Of a DNA stretch of 64,000 bases, positions 9,579 to 20,853 are shown in pieces. The notes beneath the pieces are model-generated. The model saw only the letters and a list, made by a program, of their open reading frames with translations, was not told the DNA's origin and made no database searches. This DNA is from Miscanthus floridulus. Its lineage: Eukaryota; Streptophyta; Magnoliopsida; Poales; Poaceae. Where the stretch lies: contig NC_089587.1 in assembly GCF_019320115.1 (NCBI RefSeq), forward strand, positions 86,127,410 through 86,191,409, written 5' to 3'. The position numbers were made by a program, and so were the translations under genes. Every line of letters starts with the position of its first letter. Position 1 is the first letter of the stretch.

Positions 9579-12500
9579 TGTCGCAGAACCGACCAATTTA
9601 TAAGAGTACAAGTACAATGGTAGCCCGCAAGCGGTCACACTATCATATTTGAACCCATATAAACCCGGTAGTCCATCGAGTACCACGACGAGTCTCGATA
9701 AATGATTTACAACAACCAAGATCATACATGATTCAACATACATGTCACATATTACATAAAGTTCACAGATACCTTTCCATCATCAGAGTATGAAACAAAG
9801 TTATTACAAACCAAGTTTAATGGATAAAAGCAGAAGCAAATTAAGTTTAAAAGTAGCATTTGCCAACATAGTTTGATACAATGCCAACATACGATCACAG
9901 TCCACAAAAGCATGTAGAGGGATTAATAAAGAAGCCTGCCCAAGGCTTACTCCTCATCCACAGTGGGATAGAACCAACTCTTGCAATAACCATGATACAC
10001 AGTGCCATCTGCAATAATGGAAAATAAACCCTGAGTACGAGAAGGTACTCAGCTAGACTTACCCATCATAAACTAGAAATAAAATGACTCCAAGGATGAT
10101 GCAAGGCTGTATAAATGGATGTAGCTTAACAACATTTTGCATAAAAGGTGATTAACTCAGTTATACAATTATAATTCTGTTATCAAGTTAATTATGACTA
10201 TCCATCTCTCAATTAGCAACTATCCTGTGCCAAACATGTGGTATATCATTTTAAGAGTATACAATAGTAACCATAGCAGGTATTGTAATTCTATGTTCAT
10301 TTGAACCACCATATTCCATAGTACAATTACTACAATGTTGGGGCTAGCCAAGTTTCTCACTATCCGGGAGAGACGATGATTCGAATCAATTTCAACCAGC
10401 TGGGAATTTATTCCTAACACAAACCTAGGCAGACCAAATCAATGGTCACCTTTGGTACAACTCAAGTACATATTTCGTGGGTTTGCCCAGCACCGCACAA
10501 TCAGGGACAACCAAATGCTAGGACGTTCAGGCCTAGCCTGCCCTTGGGCTCAGTCTGGCTCCCCGCACATCCTTACTACCATCCAGAGTGCGCACTCTTA
10601 TAGAGCGGGGCCCAGCCTAAGTTGCGCTACTCGGCTTCATGGTCGGAACGAGTTATCCGGCCAGCTAAGTGATAGGCATGTGTTCAATCTTGTCAGAAGT
10701 GCCAACAATGGTATGGTCCTTAATCGGCACAGATGGAATCACATGAGTCAACCCACCATAGACTCCACCCAGCCTTGATTTACTTTTACCCCATGGTTCT
10801 TTTCCACGATAGCAAATATAGCCAACCGTGCTTCGGTATCCACCTATATCTCGCAGGTGATAGGAAATCACCCCGCTTCTACCGGTCTAAGCATGGCTAA
10901 GCATATATTCGATCCTAGACCTATATAGGGTTAAATGTACTTTTCTAGACAAGGAATTTATATGCATTAGTGGTTTCAATCAACTCTTATAACCAAATGC
11001 ATCAATCATAAGGACTTGAGTAATATTTTGCAAAATACTGAGAGACTTAGAATGCTCCGGGGCTTACCTTTCAGAAAGGAAGTGGGGCGGTGATTAGGGC
11101 ACTCTAGAAGCACTTCTAGGTTCTACTCCTTGCCTTTGAGAGCTATGGCTTGAGGAATCTCCTGCTAGTCCCCTTCCTCTCCTTCGTTGAACTCCAGCAA
11201 CGTTATCTCCTCCGTCGATCCTAGATGCATGAGTATGGTATAAGATATTGCGAATGCATATATGCTGACAAGTATAGTATGATGACACATGATGAATGCA
11301 TCCTTGTACGTATTCTTAACACATTGGTGTTAAAGAAATAACAAGTGCATCACAATTACTGAGTATGTGCATATCTCTTCTCGATTATTTAATTAACTAC
11401 TTCAACAATGCTTCTACTATATCACAAAATAGCAGCTACTCATTTTACTCATAACTAAAGTTCTACTTATCTAAATGCTGTGATCTTGGACTTTTTAGAA
11501 AGCTTATAAAATTATCTACAAGTTTCCTTTAATACTCTCACTGTGATTCAAGAGTTAAATTGGGCAAACAAATCATTCAATTAAATCTGTCCAGAAAGTG
11601 AACCTTTCGGACAACAAACTTATAACAGCTAGAACTCAAAAACCCTAAGTCCTATGGCTGTGAAAATTTAACACAAGGTAGATTAGTAAGTTATCTACAA
11701 CTTTGTTATTAACAAGTTTTACAGTATAGACCATTATCCATATGAAATCATCCACACAATCAAAACTATACATGTAGTTCTGTATTTGAATGATAAAGCG
11801 ATAATTAGTTATTTGTATACAACCATTGGCTTCTAAATTTTACCATTGACATCAACAATTACTATTCATCATAAGAATGATAGAAAACATCATGCTTAAT
11901 CACAATCTAATTATTTCAATGCCTTTCTTATTTTAATTAAATAATTAGGGTAAATAATAAACATATACCAAATGTGCATCATAAATTTTCAAAAATTTAC
12001 AGTGGCTTACTAATGCTACCAATAGACTACTGTAAAAGTTTCATGCATTTTACCAAGTAAAACATCCTATGCAAAAATGACAAGGCAAAAAGGCTTAAAA
12101 TAGCATAAATAGGAAACCCTAGTGAAAAGTGTTAAGCACCAGATTTTATATTTTTCTTAGCATCCATATGGTACTAGAACAACCTCCAACAAATTTCATG
12201 AATATTGGATTCATAAATAATTTATCAAAATTCATACAAGGATCACCAAATTCATGCACTAACCCTCAAATTTTTACTAGAGCTTATACTTGTCAAGAAC
12301 AGCTCACCACATAAATTTCATAATTTTTGGAGCACAGGAACTCTAGATATAAATTAAATAAGTTTACATACATTTAAAAACACATTTCAAGTTTCATTTT
12401 AAATCTTCCAAAAACTCTACTACAAATGCTAATATCATATTTTTCATAAATACTACACTTCCTAAGGAACACTACAAAATTTGGTTCATAAATTTTGGAT

Positions 12501-14183
12501 CTCTATAGCTCAACTTATCAATTTTCAAAGTTGCACACAAAAATAGGAATAAATGGACTAACTTTTTTTGAACTGAGTCACTGACAGACGGGGTCCACCG
12601 GTTAGATGGACCCACGCGTCAGCGACCGAAAACAGGGGAGGCGGCGCTGTTCGACGTGGGTCGGCCAGTGTTCCCTGACGGTGACCCCTCCGGTGATGGA
12701 ACCTCGACTACTATGAACCCCTCGACCAGGCGCACATGCTATGATAGCTAGGTGGACTAATCTATGACGCAAAGGATGATGGCGGCGGCCATGGTGGCTC
12801 GGCGGTGCGGGTCGACGGCGCTACACCGGCGGTGACCACGGTGACTCAAGATAAATCTTGGATGAGCATCTACTAACCCTAGCGAACCTAGCGCACAAGC
12901 TAACACCGGAAATGGTGGACGGAGGCGTCCCAGACACGGTGATGGGGCTCGGCGACGGAGCACCGGCGAGGTTGTGCGCGGTACAGCAGCTTACCAGGCA
13001 CGGTCAGTGAGCACGGGCGGGCGCGGTGAGTCTCGGGGGTGATGGTGGAGTGGTTGCGGTGGCGAATGGGCGAGGTGGAGCTAGCCGGTGCTAAGAATGG
13101 TGACGGTGGAAGCTTGGTGCTGCGGCGGCTGTTGTGGTGCTTTGGCCGGCGAAGGAGGCAGTGCAAGGCGAAATGGGAGTGCGGGCGTCATGGGCAAGCG
13201 ATGGGGCTGATAAGGCGTGCTCTGGCCCGACGCGGCCGTGCTGGGCAGGGCGTCGGTGATGCGTGGCTTTGCCAGCAGCTCCACACGGTGGCCCAAGCTT
13301 GATGCTGGTCGGCCACTGAAGGCCGGCTGATTCAGTCATCAGTGTTTGTGAGTTGGCCTGACAGCGTGATTTCTAAGCTTCCAAACTCCTAAACGATAGC
13401 GAATACGTGCACACTTCCAAAACCGAAATCGTAGAGCTATATACTAGCTACAAAGTTGCTTAAGATACTTTCCCCTAATTTGTAATGAATAGAGAGTAAA
13501 TCGGCCTAAAGTGGAGCTTGTCAAACTGTCAGTCGAGCATGACTTAGAAAATTTCTCTAAGTGTTGACAACAATGCATTGATGATTCTTGTGAGCCTAAT
13601 TCAAGCATGTTAGGAGATAAACCAGTCTATGACCCAAAAATAAAAGTTGTTCCTCTTGCCAAATACTACAACTTTGCTTTAGTGGCCACCTCCATGCAAG
13701 GTCTCTAGCACATAGTTCAAACTTGGTCAAACATGCTACATTCAAAAGATGGCTTATTCATGAACTATGACTTAGTGACCACTTTAGCCCTAACCATGAA
13801 TACCAAAGTTGTTCATAATGATCATCTAAACATGTTTAAGCTATTTTTAAGGTCACACAATCCTTTCATGAATTGGTTACACATAGAGCTTCTCAGTTCC
13901 ACATAGCATCACTTAAGTACTTGATTAGACAATGTGATCTTCATGAACATTGTTCCACTGGTCATCATAAGTGTAGCTAATATGTTTTAGTGACTCACAT
14001 TCATCATTTACATGTATTCACTCATGCTCATTTGCATAGATACAAGGAAACATGAAATAACAAGCAATGTTGCATATGTTTCAATAAAATGTTTCAATTG
14101 TAAAAGCTTAAATATGAATGCTTGATGCTCATGCTCATGCAATGCAAGTCAATTTATGCAAGGCTAACACCTAGTGTGTTACA
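9579..14183 (-). repeat. Tekay element 3' LTR
   Basis: This 4605-bp LTR starts TGTCGCAGAACC on the plus strand and ends GTGTTACA before the PPT. It aligns along its whole length with 20854-25461. In the first 165 bases I count 10 differences, all transitions and several at CG/TG/CA. It keeps about 51 bp (near 11925-11975) that the other LTR lacks. A GC-rich island (12590-13330) contrasts with the AT-rich remainder. Small ORFs in it are shadows. Confidence 0.92.
12590..13330. other. GC-rich island inside the Tekay LTR
   Basis: About 740 bp of CpG- and GC-rich sequence stands out sharply from the AT-rich LTR; the partner copy is at about 23870-24600. Overlapping ORFs of 60-100 codons on both strands are expected from the composition and do not match each other well between the LTRs. 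It begins with an inverted repeat around gggtcca and tggaccc (12590-12615). It may be the U3 promoter or 5' leader of the element. That is an inference. Confidence 0.5.
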
Positions 14184-14200
14184 GCCCCTCCCCCTTATAA
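14184..14200 (-). other. Tekay element polypurine tract
   Basis: The minus strand reads TTATAAGGGGGAGGGGC directly before the LTR start TGTAACAC. It is the expected plus-strand primer site for cDNA synthesis. Confidence 0.85.
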
Positions 14201-14225
14201 AATCTCATCCCAAGATTTGCAAGGC

Positions 14226-14980
14226 CTACCATTCTTGGAAAAGGACAGGATAAACCTCTCGTAAATAATCCTCTCGTTCCCACGTGGCATCTTGTTCACT
14301 GTGATTGTTCCACACCACCTTATAGAACTTAATGATCTTACTCCGGGTTACTCTATCCATCTCTTCTAACACTCGGATTGGTTTTTCTTCATAGGTCAAA
14401 TTCGATTGAAGTTTTATGTTGGTGGGTGCAATAACTTCTTCCGGTACACGAAGACATTTCTTTAACTGGGAAACATGGAAGACATCAAATATTACACTCA
14501 TCTCTGGTGGAAGTTGTAACTTATAAGCAATATTTCCTTTCTGTTCTGTAATCTTGTAGGGTCCTACATATCTAGGTGCAAGCTTCTTTTTCATTCCAAA
14601 TCTCTTCACCCCTTTCTTGGGTGATACTTTGAAGTATACATAGTCACCTACTTCAAAAGTCAGTGGTCTTCTTCTTTTATCAGCATAACTCTTTTGTCTT
14701 GATTGAGCTGCCTTTATATGCTATTGGATAATATGCACTTGCTCTTCAGCTTCATTGACAAAGTCAATACCAAAGTATCTCATCTCACTGGGCTTAATCC
14801 AATTCAACGGAGTTCTACATTTTCTGCCGTACAAGGCTTCAAACGGAGCCATCTTGATGCTTGCTTGATAACTGTTGTTGTAGGAGAACTCAGCTAAAAG
14901 TAACCATTTCTCCCATGAACCTTTGGAAGATATAACACAAGCTCTCAGTAAATCTTCTAAGATTTGGTTCACTCACTCTA
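14226..14980 (-). pseudogene. Tekay integrase C-terminus with chromodomain
   Basis: The open block 14226-14609 begins with the GPYKITEQKGNIAYKLQLP fold common to Ty3 integrase C-termini and ends with a chromodomain: VLEEMDRVTRSK, FYKVVWNN, ATWEREDYLRE. The two tryptophans of the aromatic cage region are present. Chromodomains direct chromovirus integration toward histone marks, often H3K9 methylation. The preceding block (14721-14972) supplies the region after the catalytic glutamate (EFSYNNSYQASI, ALYGRKCRTPL). Frame interruptions separate the two blocks and separate them from the core. The chromodomain itself shows no break. Confidence 0.85.
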
Positions 14981-15053
14981 TCTGTCCTGAAGTTTGCGGA
15001 TGGTATGCTAAACTTCTGATTAGCTTAGTTCCCAAAGCCTAGTGCAAATGTTC

Positions 15054-16631
15054 CTAGAAACGAGCTATGAACTGTTGTCCTCGATCTGAGATTATTGTTT
15101 TGGGTACTCCATGTAGTCTCACAATCTGAGAAACATATAGCTCAGCGTACTTCCCCACATGATACCTTACGTTCACAGGTATAAAATGTGCTGACTTGGT
15201 GAGACGATCTACAATGACCCATATTGAATTGTGACCTTGTTGTGTCATTGGAAGGTCTATGATAAAGTCCATACTGATTTCTTCCCATTTCCAACCTAGA
15301 ATAGGCAATGGCTGCAGTAATCTGGTAGATTTCATATGAACAACTTTTACTCTGCTGTAGTTGTCGCACCTAGCGACGTAGGCTGTGATCTCTTTCTTCA
15401 TCTTAGTCCACCAAAAATGAGTTTTCAAATCTTGGTACATCTTACTACTACTTGGATGGATAGATAATTTGGATGAATGAGCTTCCTCTAGAATTTGATT
15501 TCTAAGCTCATGGTCTTTCGGTACCACAAGTCGCTCCTCAAACCATAGTACACCCTTTTCATCTAATCTGAAATGCTTGGTTTCTTGCTCTTGCATCTTT
15601 CTCTTGATGTGACTTATACCTACATCTGTTTGCTGTAGCTCTATAATTTTGCTCTCAAGTGAACAACTGATAGTGATATTGTGCAGTACAATAGGATGTA
15701 ACAAATTGAAGCCATCTTTTAACAAGGCTTCCTCAGTGTGGCAATGAGATTTCTGACTGAGTGCATCGGCTACAACATTGGCTTTCCTCGGATGGTAATG
15801 TACTTCCAAATTGTAGTCCTTAATCAATTCTAACTGTCTTTGCTGTCTCATGTTCAGCTCTGGTTGGGTAAAGATATACTTGAGACTTTTGTGGTCAGTA
15901 TATATATGACATATATTGCCCAACAAATAATGTCTCCATATCTTTAATATGTGTACAACTGCTGCGAGTTCTAAATCATGTGTAGGGTAGTTGACTTCAT
16001 GTTTTCTCAATCGCCAAGAAGCATATGCAATAACTCTCCCTTCTTGCATGAGCACACACCCCAAACATATACCTGATGCATCACAAAATACATCAAAAGG
16101 CTTCTCAATGTCGGGTTGTGCTAAAACAGGGGCTATAGTTAACAGAGTCCTGAGGGTGTGAAAAGCTACTTCACACTCTAGTGTCCAATTAAACTTTTCA
16201 TCTTTCTGAAGTAGCCTAGTCATGGGCTTAGCTATCTTTGAGAAATCTGGGATGAAATGATGATAATATCCTACTAACCCAAGAAAACTTCGAACTTCAT
16301 GAACCAAAGTCGGGGCCTTCCAATCCATGACCTCTTGTACTTTTGATGGGTCTACAAAGATTCCATCTCTCGATAAGATATGACCTAAGAAAGGTACTTT
16401 GCTCAACCAAAATTCACACTTGCTAAATTTTGCATATAGCTTATGCTCCCTCAATTTGGATAGAACAATCCTCAGATGCTCTTCATGATCCACCTCATTT
16501 TTCGAATAAATCAATATATCATCGATAAACACGACCACAAACTTGTCAAGCTCGGGCATGAATACCGAATCCATCAGGTACATGAAGTAGGCAGGAGCAT
16601 TCGTTAGTCCGAAAGACAACCAAATACTCAT
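15054..16631 (-). pseudogene. Tekay reverse transcriptase, RNase H and integrase core (525 codons open)
   Basis: This is the longest open frame in the window. It begins inside RT ([16 protein letters not shown]). The catalytic FIDD box is intact (codons at 16518-16529). RNase H follows with [13 protein letters not shown] and YTDHKSL, its acidic residues. The integrase zinc region reads ARCDNYS, so the second Cys of C-x2-C has become Tyr (15357-15359). The integrase core has MDFIIDLP and ISDRG, and ends at a TAG stop after ARF (15054), where Trp is expected. Upstream, a 2-base frame change near 16620 and a TAG after SGYH (16690) cut off the RT N-terminus. The DNA-joining glutamate lies past the stop. 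Confidence 0.9.
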
Positions 16632-16689
16632 ATAAGCCGTACCTAGTGAAGAAAGCAGTCTTAGGTATATCCTCTAGCCTAATTTCTAT

Positions 16690-16911
16690 CTAATGATAGC
16701 CTGATCTCAAGTCAATCTTGGAGAATACCTTTGCATTTGCCAACTGATAGAACAAGATGTTGACATGGGGCAATGAGTACTTGTTTTTAATAGTCACAGC
16801 ATTGAGTGGTCTATAATCCACACACATTCTCAAGGACTTGTCCTTCTTCTTTACAAACAATGCTGGACATCCCCACAGAGATGAACTAGGTTGAATGAGA
16901 CCCTTGTCCAA
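16690..16911 (-). pseudogene. Tekay reverse transcriptase N-terminal fragment
   Basis: The open block contains [32 protein letters not shown] and [11 protein letters not shown], the fingers and the first catalytic aspartate (in KIDLRSGYH) of Ty3 RT. A TAG in place of the next Gln ends it. About 20 codons later the frame shifts, and the rest of RT continues in 16631-15054. Catalytic residues survive in both pieces but are not in one reading frame. Confidence 0.85.
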
Positions 16912-17013
16912 CAGATCCTATAACTAAATCTTAAGTTATGTTAACTCATTTGGTGGCATTCTATTGGGCCTTCTTGAGATGGGTGCCATACCTGGCACTA
17001 ACTCAATCTTAAA

Positions 17014-17370
17014 TTACACATCTCTATTAGGTGGTAAACCTGGTAACTCCTCTGGAAATACATCTAGAAACTCACAAACCACAGGGATATCACAAATGGT
17101 AGTGGTTTGGATAGCACAAGATAAGTGTTGGAGTTCAAAATTTCGGGAGAGTGGTACTAGAAAAGCATTCCCTCCCTTGGGTTCTCTCAACATAATAGTA
17201 TGAGTGCTAGTGTCAATGAGAACACCATGATCCTTCATCCAATTCATGCCTAAGATTACACTTATGGATAACCCGGGCAATATTATCAAATCTATTGTAT
17301 ACTCCCTTTTTAGGATAGAGATGAGCACATTTCTGACTATCTTATTTGTAGAAATAGTAGCCTCAGCCAA
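17014..17370 (-). pseudogene. Tekay protease C-terminal half and linker to RT
   Basis: The open block contains MAEATISTNK, then LPGLSISVILGMNWMKDHGVLID, the C-terminal half of the retropepsin fold with the Ile-Leu-Gly motif (ILGMNWM). It then has PVVCEFLDVFPEELPGLPP, the conserved linker just before RT. It lies in order between the protease active-site block and the RT fragments. The downstream stop separates it from RT. Confidence 0.8.
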
Positions 17371-17409
17371 ACTTATATTATAACCACCCTTGCTTACTTC
17401 AATTATTTT

Positions 17410-17658
17410 CTAATCATGTCTAGATGTAAATGCTTGGCTCATAAATGAATGAGAAGCTCCCAAATCAAATAAAACAATAGCGGGATGCTTGTTGACAAGA
17501 AACATACCAGCCGTGACAACTTCTCCAGCGGGCACTTCCTCAATAGCGGTATAGTGCACATATCTTGGACATGCCCTTGTGTTCACCTGCCTCTGATTGT
17601 TCTGATTCTGATTGCCATTCTTCTTTGGGTGGGGGCATTCCTTGTCCCAATGCCCCAC
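17410..17658 (-). pseudogene. Tekay gag zinc knuckle and aspartic protease
   Basis: The frame runs through the CCHC zinc knuckle of the nucleocapsid (about 17640-17676), where the first Cys is replaced by Tyr (codon at 17674-17676) while C-x4-H-x4-C remains. The protease active site follows as VLFDLGASHSF. The expected Asp-Ser/Thr-Gly has become Asp-Leu-Gly (codons at 17458-17466), consistent with a TCG to TTG change. Both changes would probably inactivate their domains. A stop at 17410 ends the block, and the protease C-terminus continues in 17370-17014 in another frame. Confidence 0.82.
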
Positions 17659-17689
17659 TTGATTGCAGTTAAAATAGGGTTGATTACTC

Positions 17690-18636
17690 CTAGGTCCTAT
17701 GGAGCTTCCCTGACCACCATTTCCTTTGGGTAAGGCAATAGTGAATGCCTTACGGAATGCTTTCTGAGGCCTGCTGTTCTGAGCTTTTGGTGGTGGAGGC
17801 CTGAACTTAGGTGCAGGTGGACAAAACTGTGGCCTAGCTGTGATAGGAGCTCTAGACTATGAAGATCTGGGGGCACCTGCCTCAAATACCCTCTTATGAC
17901 CCTTAGCTATCGCATGCATGTTGTTATGATTTTCCTGGGTCAGAGCATCACTAATAAACTCATTATAGGTGGTGCACCTAGAATTTGCCATGGTCTTCAT
18001 CAGTTTTGTGCCCAGACCCTGCTTGAAGCTCTCTATCTTCTTCTCCTCGGTATCCACAAAACCTAGAGCATATCTGGATAGGTTATTGAATGCGTGCATA
18101 TATTCTGTGAGGGTCTTTGTCCCTTAGGTGAGCCTCATAAATTTAGCCACTTTCATGCACATTAGGCCTAGAGGAATGTGATGTCCCTAAAAAGCCAACT
18201 TGAACTGCTCCCATGTTACTCATGCATTAGCAGGTAGAGAGGACAAGCAATGTGTCCACCAGATCTCTGCTGGTCCCTGCAACTGATGGGACGCATACTC
18301 AGCCTTCAGGTGCTCGGTGACTCTCAGCAAACGAAACTTCTGCTCAATGGTGTTGAGCCACTCGTCCACCTAGAGTGGTTCCTCTGCCACCTTGAAGATA
18401 GGAGGCTTTGTATCTAGAAATTCCTTGAAGGTACTGTGCTGATTAGGCTTGGGCCCTTGTTGCTGTGGGTGGCCACGAGCTATGTTCTACGCAATGAGAC
18501 ATAGAGCTTCCTCCATTGTCCTTTGGCTCCCCAAGAATTAGGCAAAGAACTCCTGAGCAGATGGTGGTGGCGGTGGTGGTAAGTCACCGTCGTTGCCATC
18601 ATGGCTGCTACTAGCTCATGCACGGGTGTGAGTCAT
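17690..18636 (-). pseudogene. Tekay gag capsid region
   Basis: A likely start codon is at 18636-18634 on the minus strand, followed by a Pro-rich stretch (PPPPPPS) and the gag capsid text: FKEFLDTKPPIF, AEIWWTH, and the open block 17857-18099 with HAFNNLSRYALGFVDTEEKK and KGHKRVFEAG. The zinc knuckle lies just downstream. At least six stops, nearly all TAG, lie at positions where Gln or Trp is usual. The capsid protein packages the element RNA. Confidence 0.75.
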
Positions 18637-18996
18637 CTGTGAAGTTGCAACAATAAGCGATTATTGGTTGATATCAAAAGATTGCAGATGAATTTATAAT
18701 CATGCCAAACTAAAATTACTAGAGACAATCTCAAATTCATACAATAAAAATAGAGGCATAATAATTCATTCTCGCAACATGATACCACCAATTTGATCAC
18801 TTATTGGGCTCATAGCACGTTAATATTCAAATCATGATCTCTGATAAATCAACTGGGATTTGCATTAGTGTTAAACCAAACATATGATAGTCATGCAAAT
18901 AACAATTTTACATGATAGTCCAGTCCCAACACCAAATTAGGTCCATTACATAACCAACGATGATACATTAAGCACTTCTACCTAGTACTACTCGAT

Positions 18997-20040
18997 CTAA
19001 TCCTCATCATGATCACTATCGAGGTCAGAGATAGGATCATCTCCTTCCTCAGGCTCCACTTCTTCCTCTTCCTCATCCTCATCTTCCTCCATATTTGGAC
19101 CATCTTCTTCCCCATCAAGGATAGGGTTCAGCTGGTTATTCAGATAGTGCACCTCATGCTGAAGGTTCATCACTTGCAGTTGAGCCTGTGCAAGCTGTTG
19201 ATGTAAGCCCCCTTTTAGAAAGGTCCTGCGCACTACTCATGTCGCGGTGCCTATCCCATTCTATCCTTACTACAGTGGCATGGTTTTCTGCTACATCTCG
19301 CTGGCGTCTAGCGGTGGACACCTCAGCACGGGCGGCCTCCAACTGCTCCTACAGTCCTACAAGCAATGCTTGGTCATTAGCTCTTGCTTCTTAGGCTGCT
19401 GCTCTCTGTTGATCCACTTGTTCCATTTGGGCATGGAGAGTGCCCAAAGCTGCATAGGCTTGGTCAGATTCCCATCGAGCTTTACTTGTAGCTTTCTTTT
19501 ACTTGCGCACACACTTCTTGAGTTTATGCTGTGCGGCTTTAGCTCTCATGAGTTTGTCCATGCAAGTGGTGTATGTGTCCTGCCAGAAATCCCTGGTGTC
19601 CTGGCGTGCACAAAACATCATCATCACCGTAAACATGGCACTCATAGCGGGACTAGAGCTGTTTGCCCGCTCATCCTGATCTCTTATCAGTGCATTTTGG
19701 TTACATTGTTCCCATATTGTTGTGGACGGGTCCACCCAAGGAAACATACTCGCTGCACTGCCGGTAAGTGCATCCCCATGCTAGTGGCAGATTTGACTCA
19801 AAACCTCAAAGGCCACTACTTGGGCAGCCTCCCAAGGAGTTTTCCCTTCCGATTCCACCTTCCACTCCTGTTAGAAGGGTGTTTGTGTGCGGGCTAATAT
19901 AGTTAGCCACACTTCATACCATAGCTATCCCTCCAAGTACTCTTCATTCTAATGATAAAGGGGTGGTTCATGGTACCCCGCAAAGTGCAAAACTCTCCAT
20001 AGTAGGGTACGCATTCCAAAAACCATCAGGAAATTCTCAC
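18997..20040 (-). pseudogene. Tekay ORF0: coiled-coil accessory ORF upstream of gag
   Basis: A sense-orientation reading frame precedes gag. Starting near 20040 it reads ENFLMVFGMRT, LWYEVWLTILARTQTPF, KTPWEAAQVVAFEVLSQ and MFPWVDPSTTIWEQ. A long heptad-rich segment follows (TTCMDKLMRAKAAQHKLKK, HAQMEQVDQQRAAA, EQLEAARAEVSTARRQRD). It ends in a very acidic tail (EDEDEEEEEVEPEEGDD) with a stop at 18997-18999. Total length is about 345 codons. It is broken by about six stops and one frameshift at an A/G run near 19215. An extra ORF upstream of gag has been described for rice RIRE3/RIRE8-type elements (from memory). I know no function for it. Confidence 0.7.
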
Positions 20041-20839
20041 ATCCAGCTGGTGCTACCATCTATACCATCAACATGTACAACTTTGTGTGAGATAAGGCCA
20101 TAATGGATAAGAGTTACATAACCAAGTAAGAAATTTATAAGGGGAGGAACAATGTAATTATGTGAATGGTAATTATCATGATGCATGCTCATTCCATACG
20201 TCCTCACAAACTTAGGAAAAGTTATTTCTAACAACATATACGGTGGCATACATACGTTCTCTCATAGCATACATATGTTCTCTCATATATAGTGTAACTA
20301 GTCGAGCTACACGTTTCATTGTTAGTGTACCTGCATAAGAGTTTCATTTCAGCCCAAACCCATAATGAAATATGCAAAATGTAAATCTAAATACTTCCAT
20401 ATACGTATACCCATACATATACTTCCGTATCAAAGCTACCCGATAACAGTTTATACCCACAATTAAATACGCACCATATACACATGCAAGCATGCATACA
20501 TAGTCATACCAAAGCTAACTCTCCCCGACCGCACGCTCACATCTTGCGGTCATGCCACTCATCAACTTACCTTGGCGTAGAGGCATTTGATCCATACATT
20601 ACCATTCAAGTGAATGGCATTCATACAATAGCACGTTGTATGGATGACAAAATTAAAAAACCCCCATGTTAGTACTTAAATAGGCACCTAATAGTCCTTA
20701 ACTTGGGCATAAGGAAAGTGATCACTGGCACACTTTAGATTTCAAATACCTATTTATATAGCTATCGGTTGCTAGAAAGGGTTTTGGAAAACAAAAACTT
20801 TTGTTTTAAATACACATGTGACAATTAATGTTGAATCTT

Positions 20840-20851
20840 GCTCTGATGCCA
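20840..20851 (-). other. Tekay element primer-binding site (initiator Met tRNA type)
   Basis: The minus strand reads TGGCATCAGAGC two to three bases inside the LTR end, one change from the usual TGGTATCAGAGC complementary to the 3' end of initiator tRNA-Met. It fixes the end of the 5' LTR and the minus orientation. Confidence 0.85.
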
Positions 20852-20853
20852 GC

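Noticed and set aside
12757..13339. Several 60-90-codon ORFs on both strands of the Tekay LTR
   Set aside because: All lie in the GC-rich island of an LTR, and the matching frames of the other LTR are broken differently.
19247..19897. 216-codon plus-strand ORF, apparently Cys- and Leu-rich
   Set aside because: It is antisense to ORF0 of the Tekay element; its length follows from the heptad-rich opposite strand and it resembles no family.
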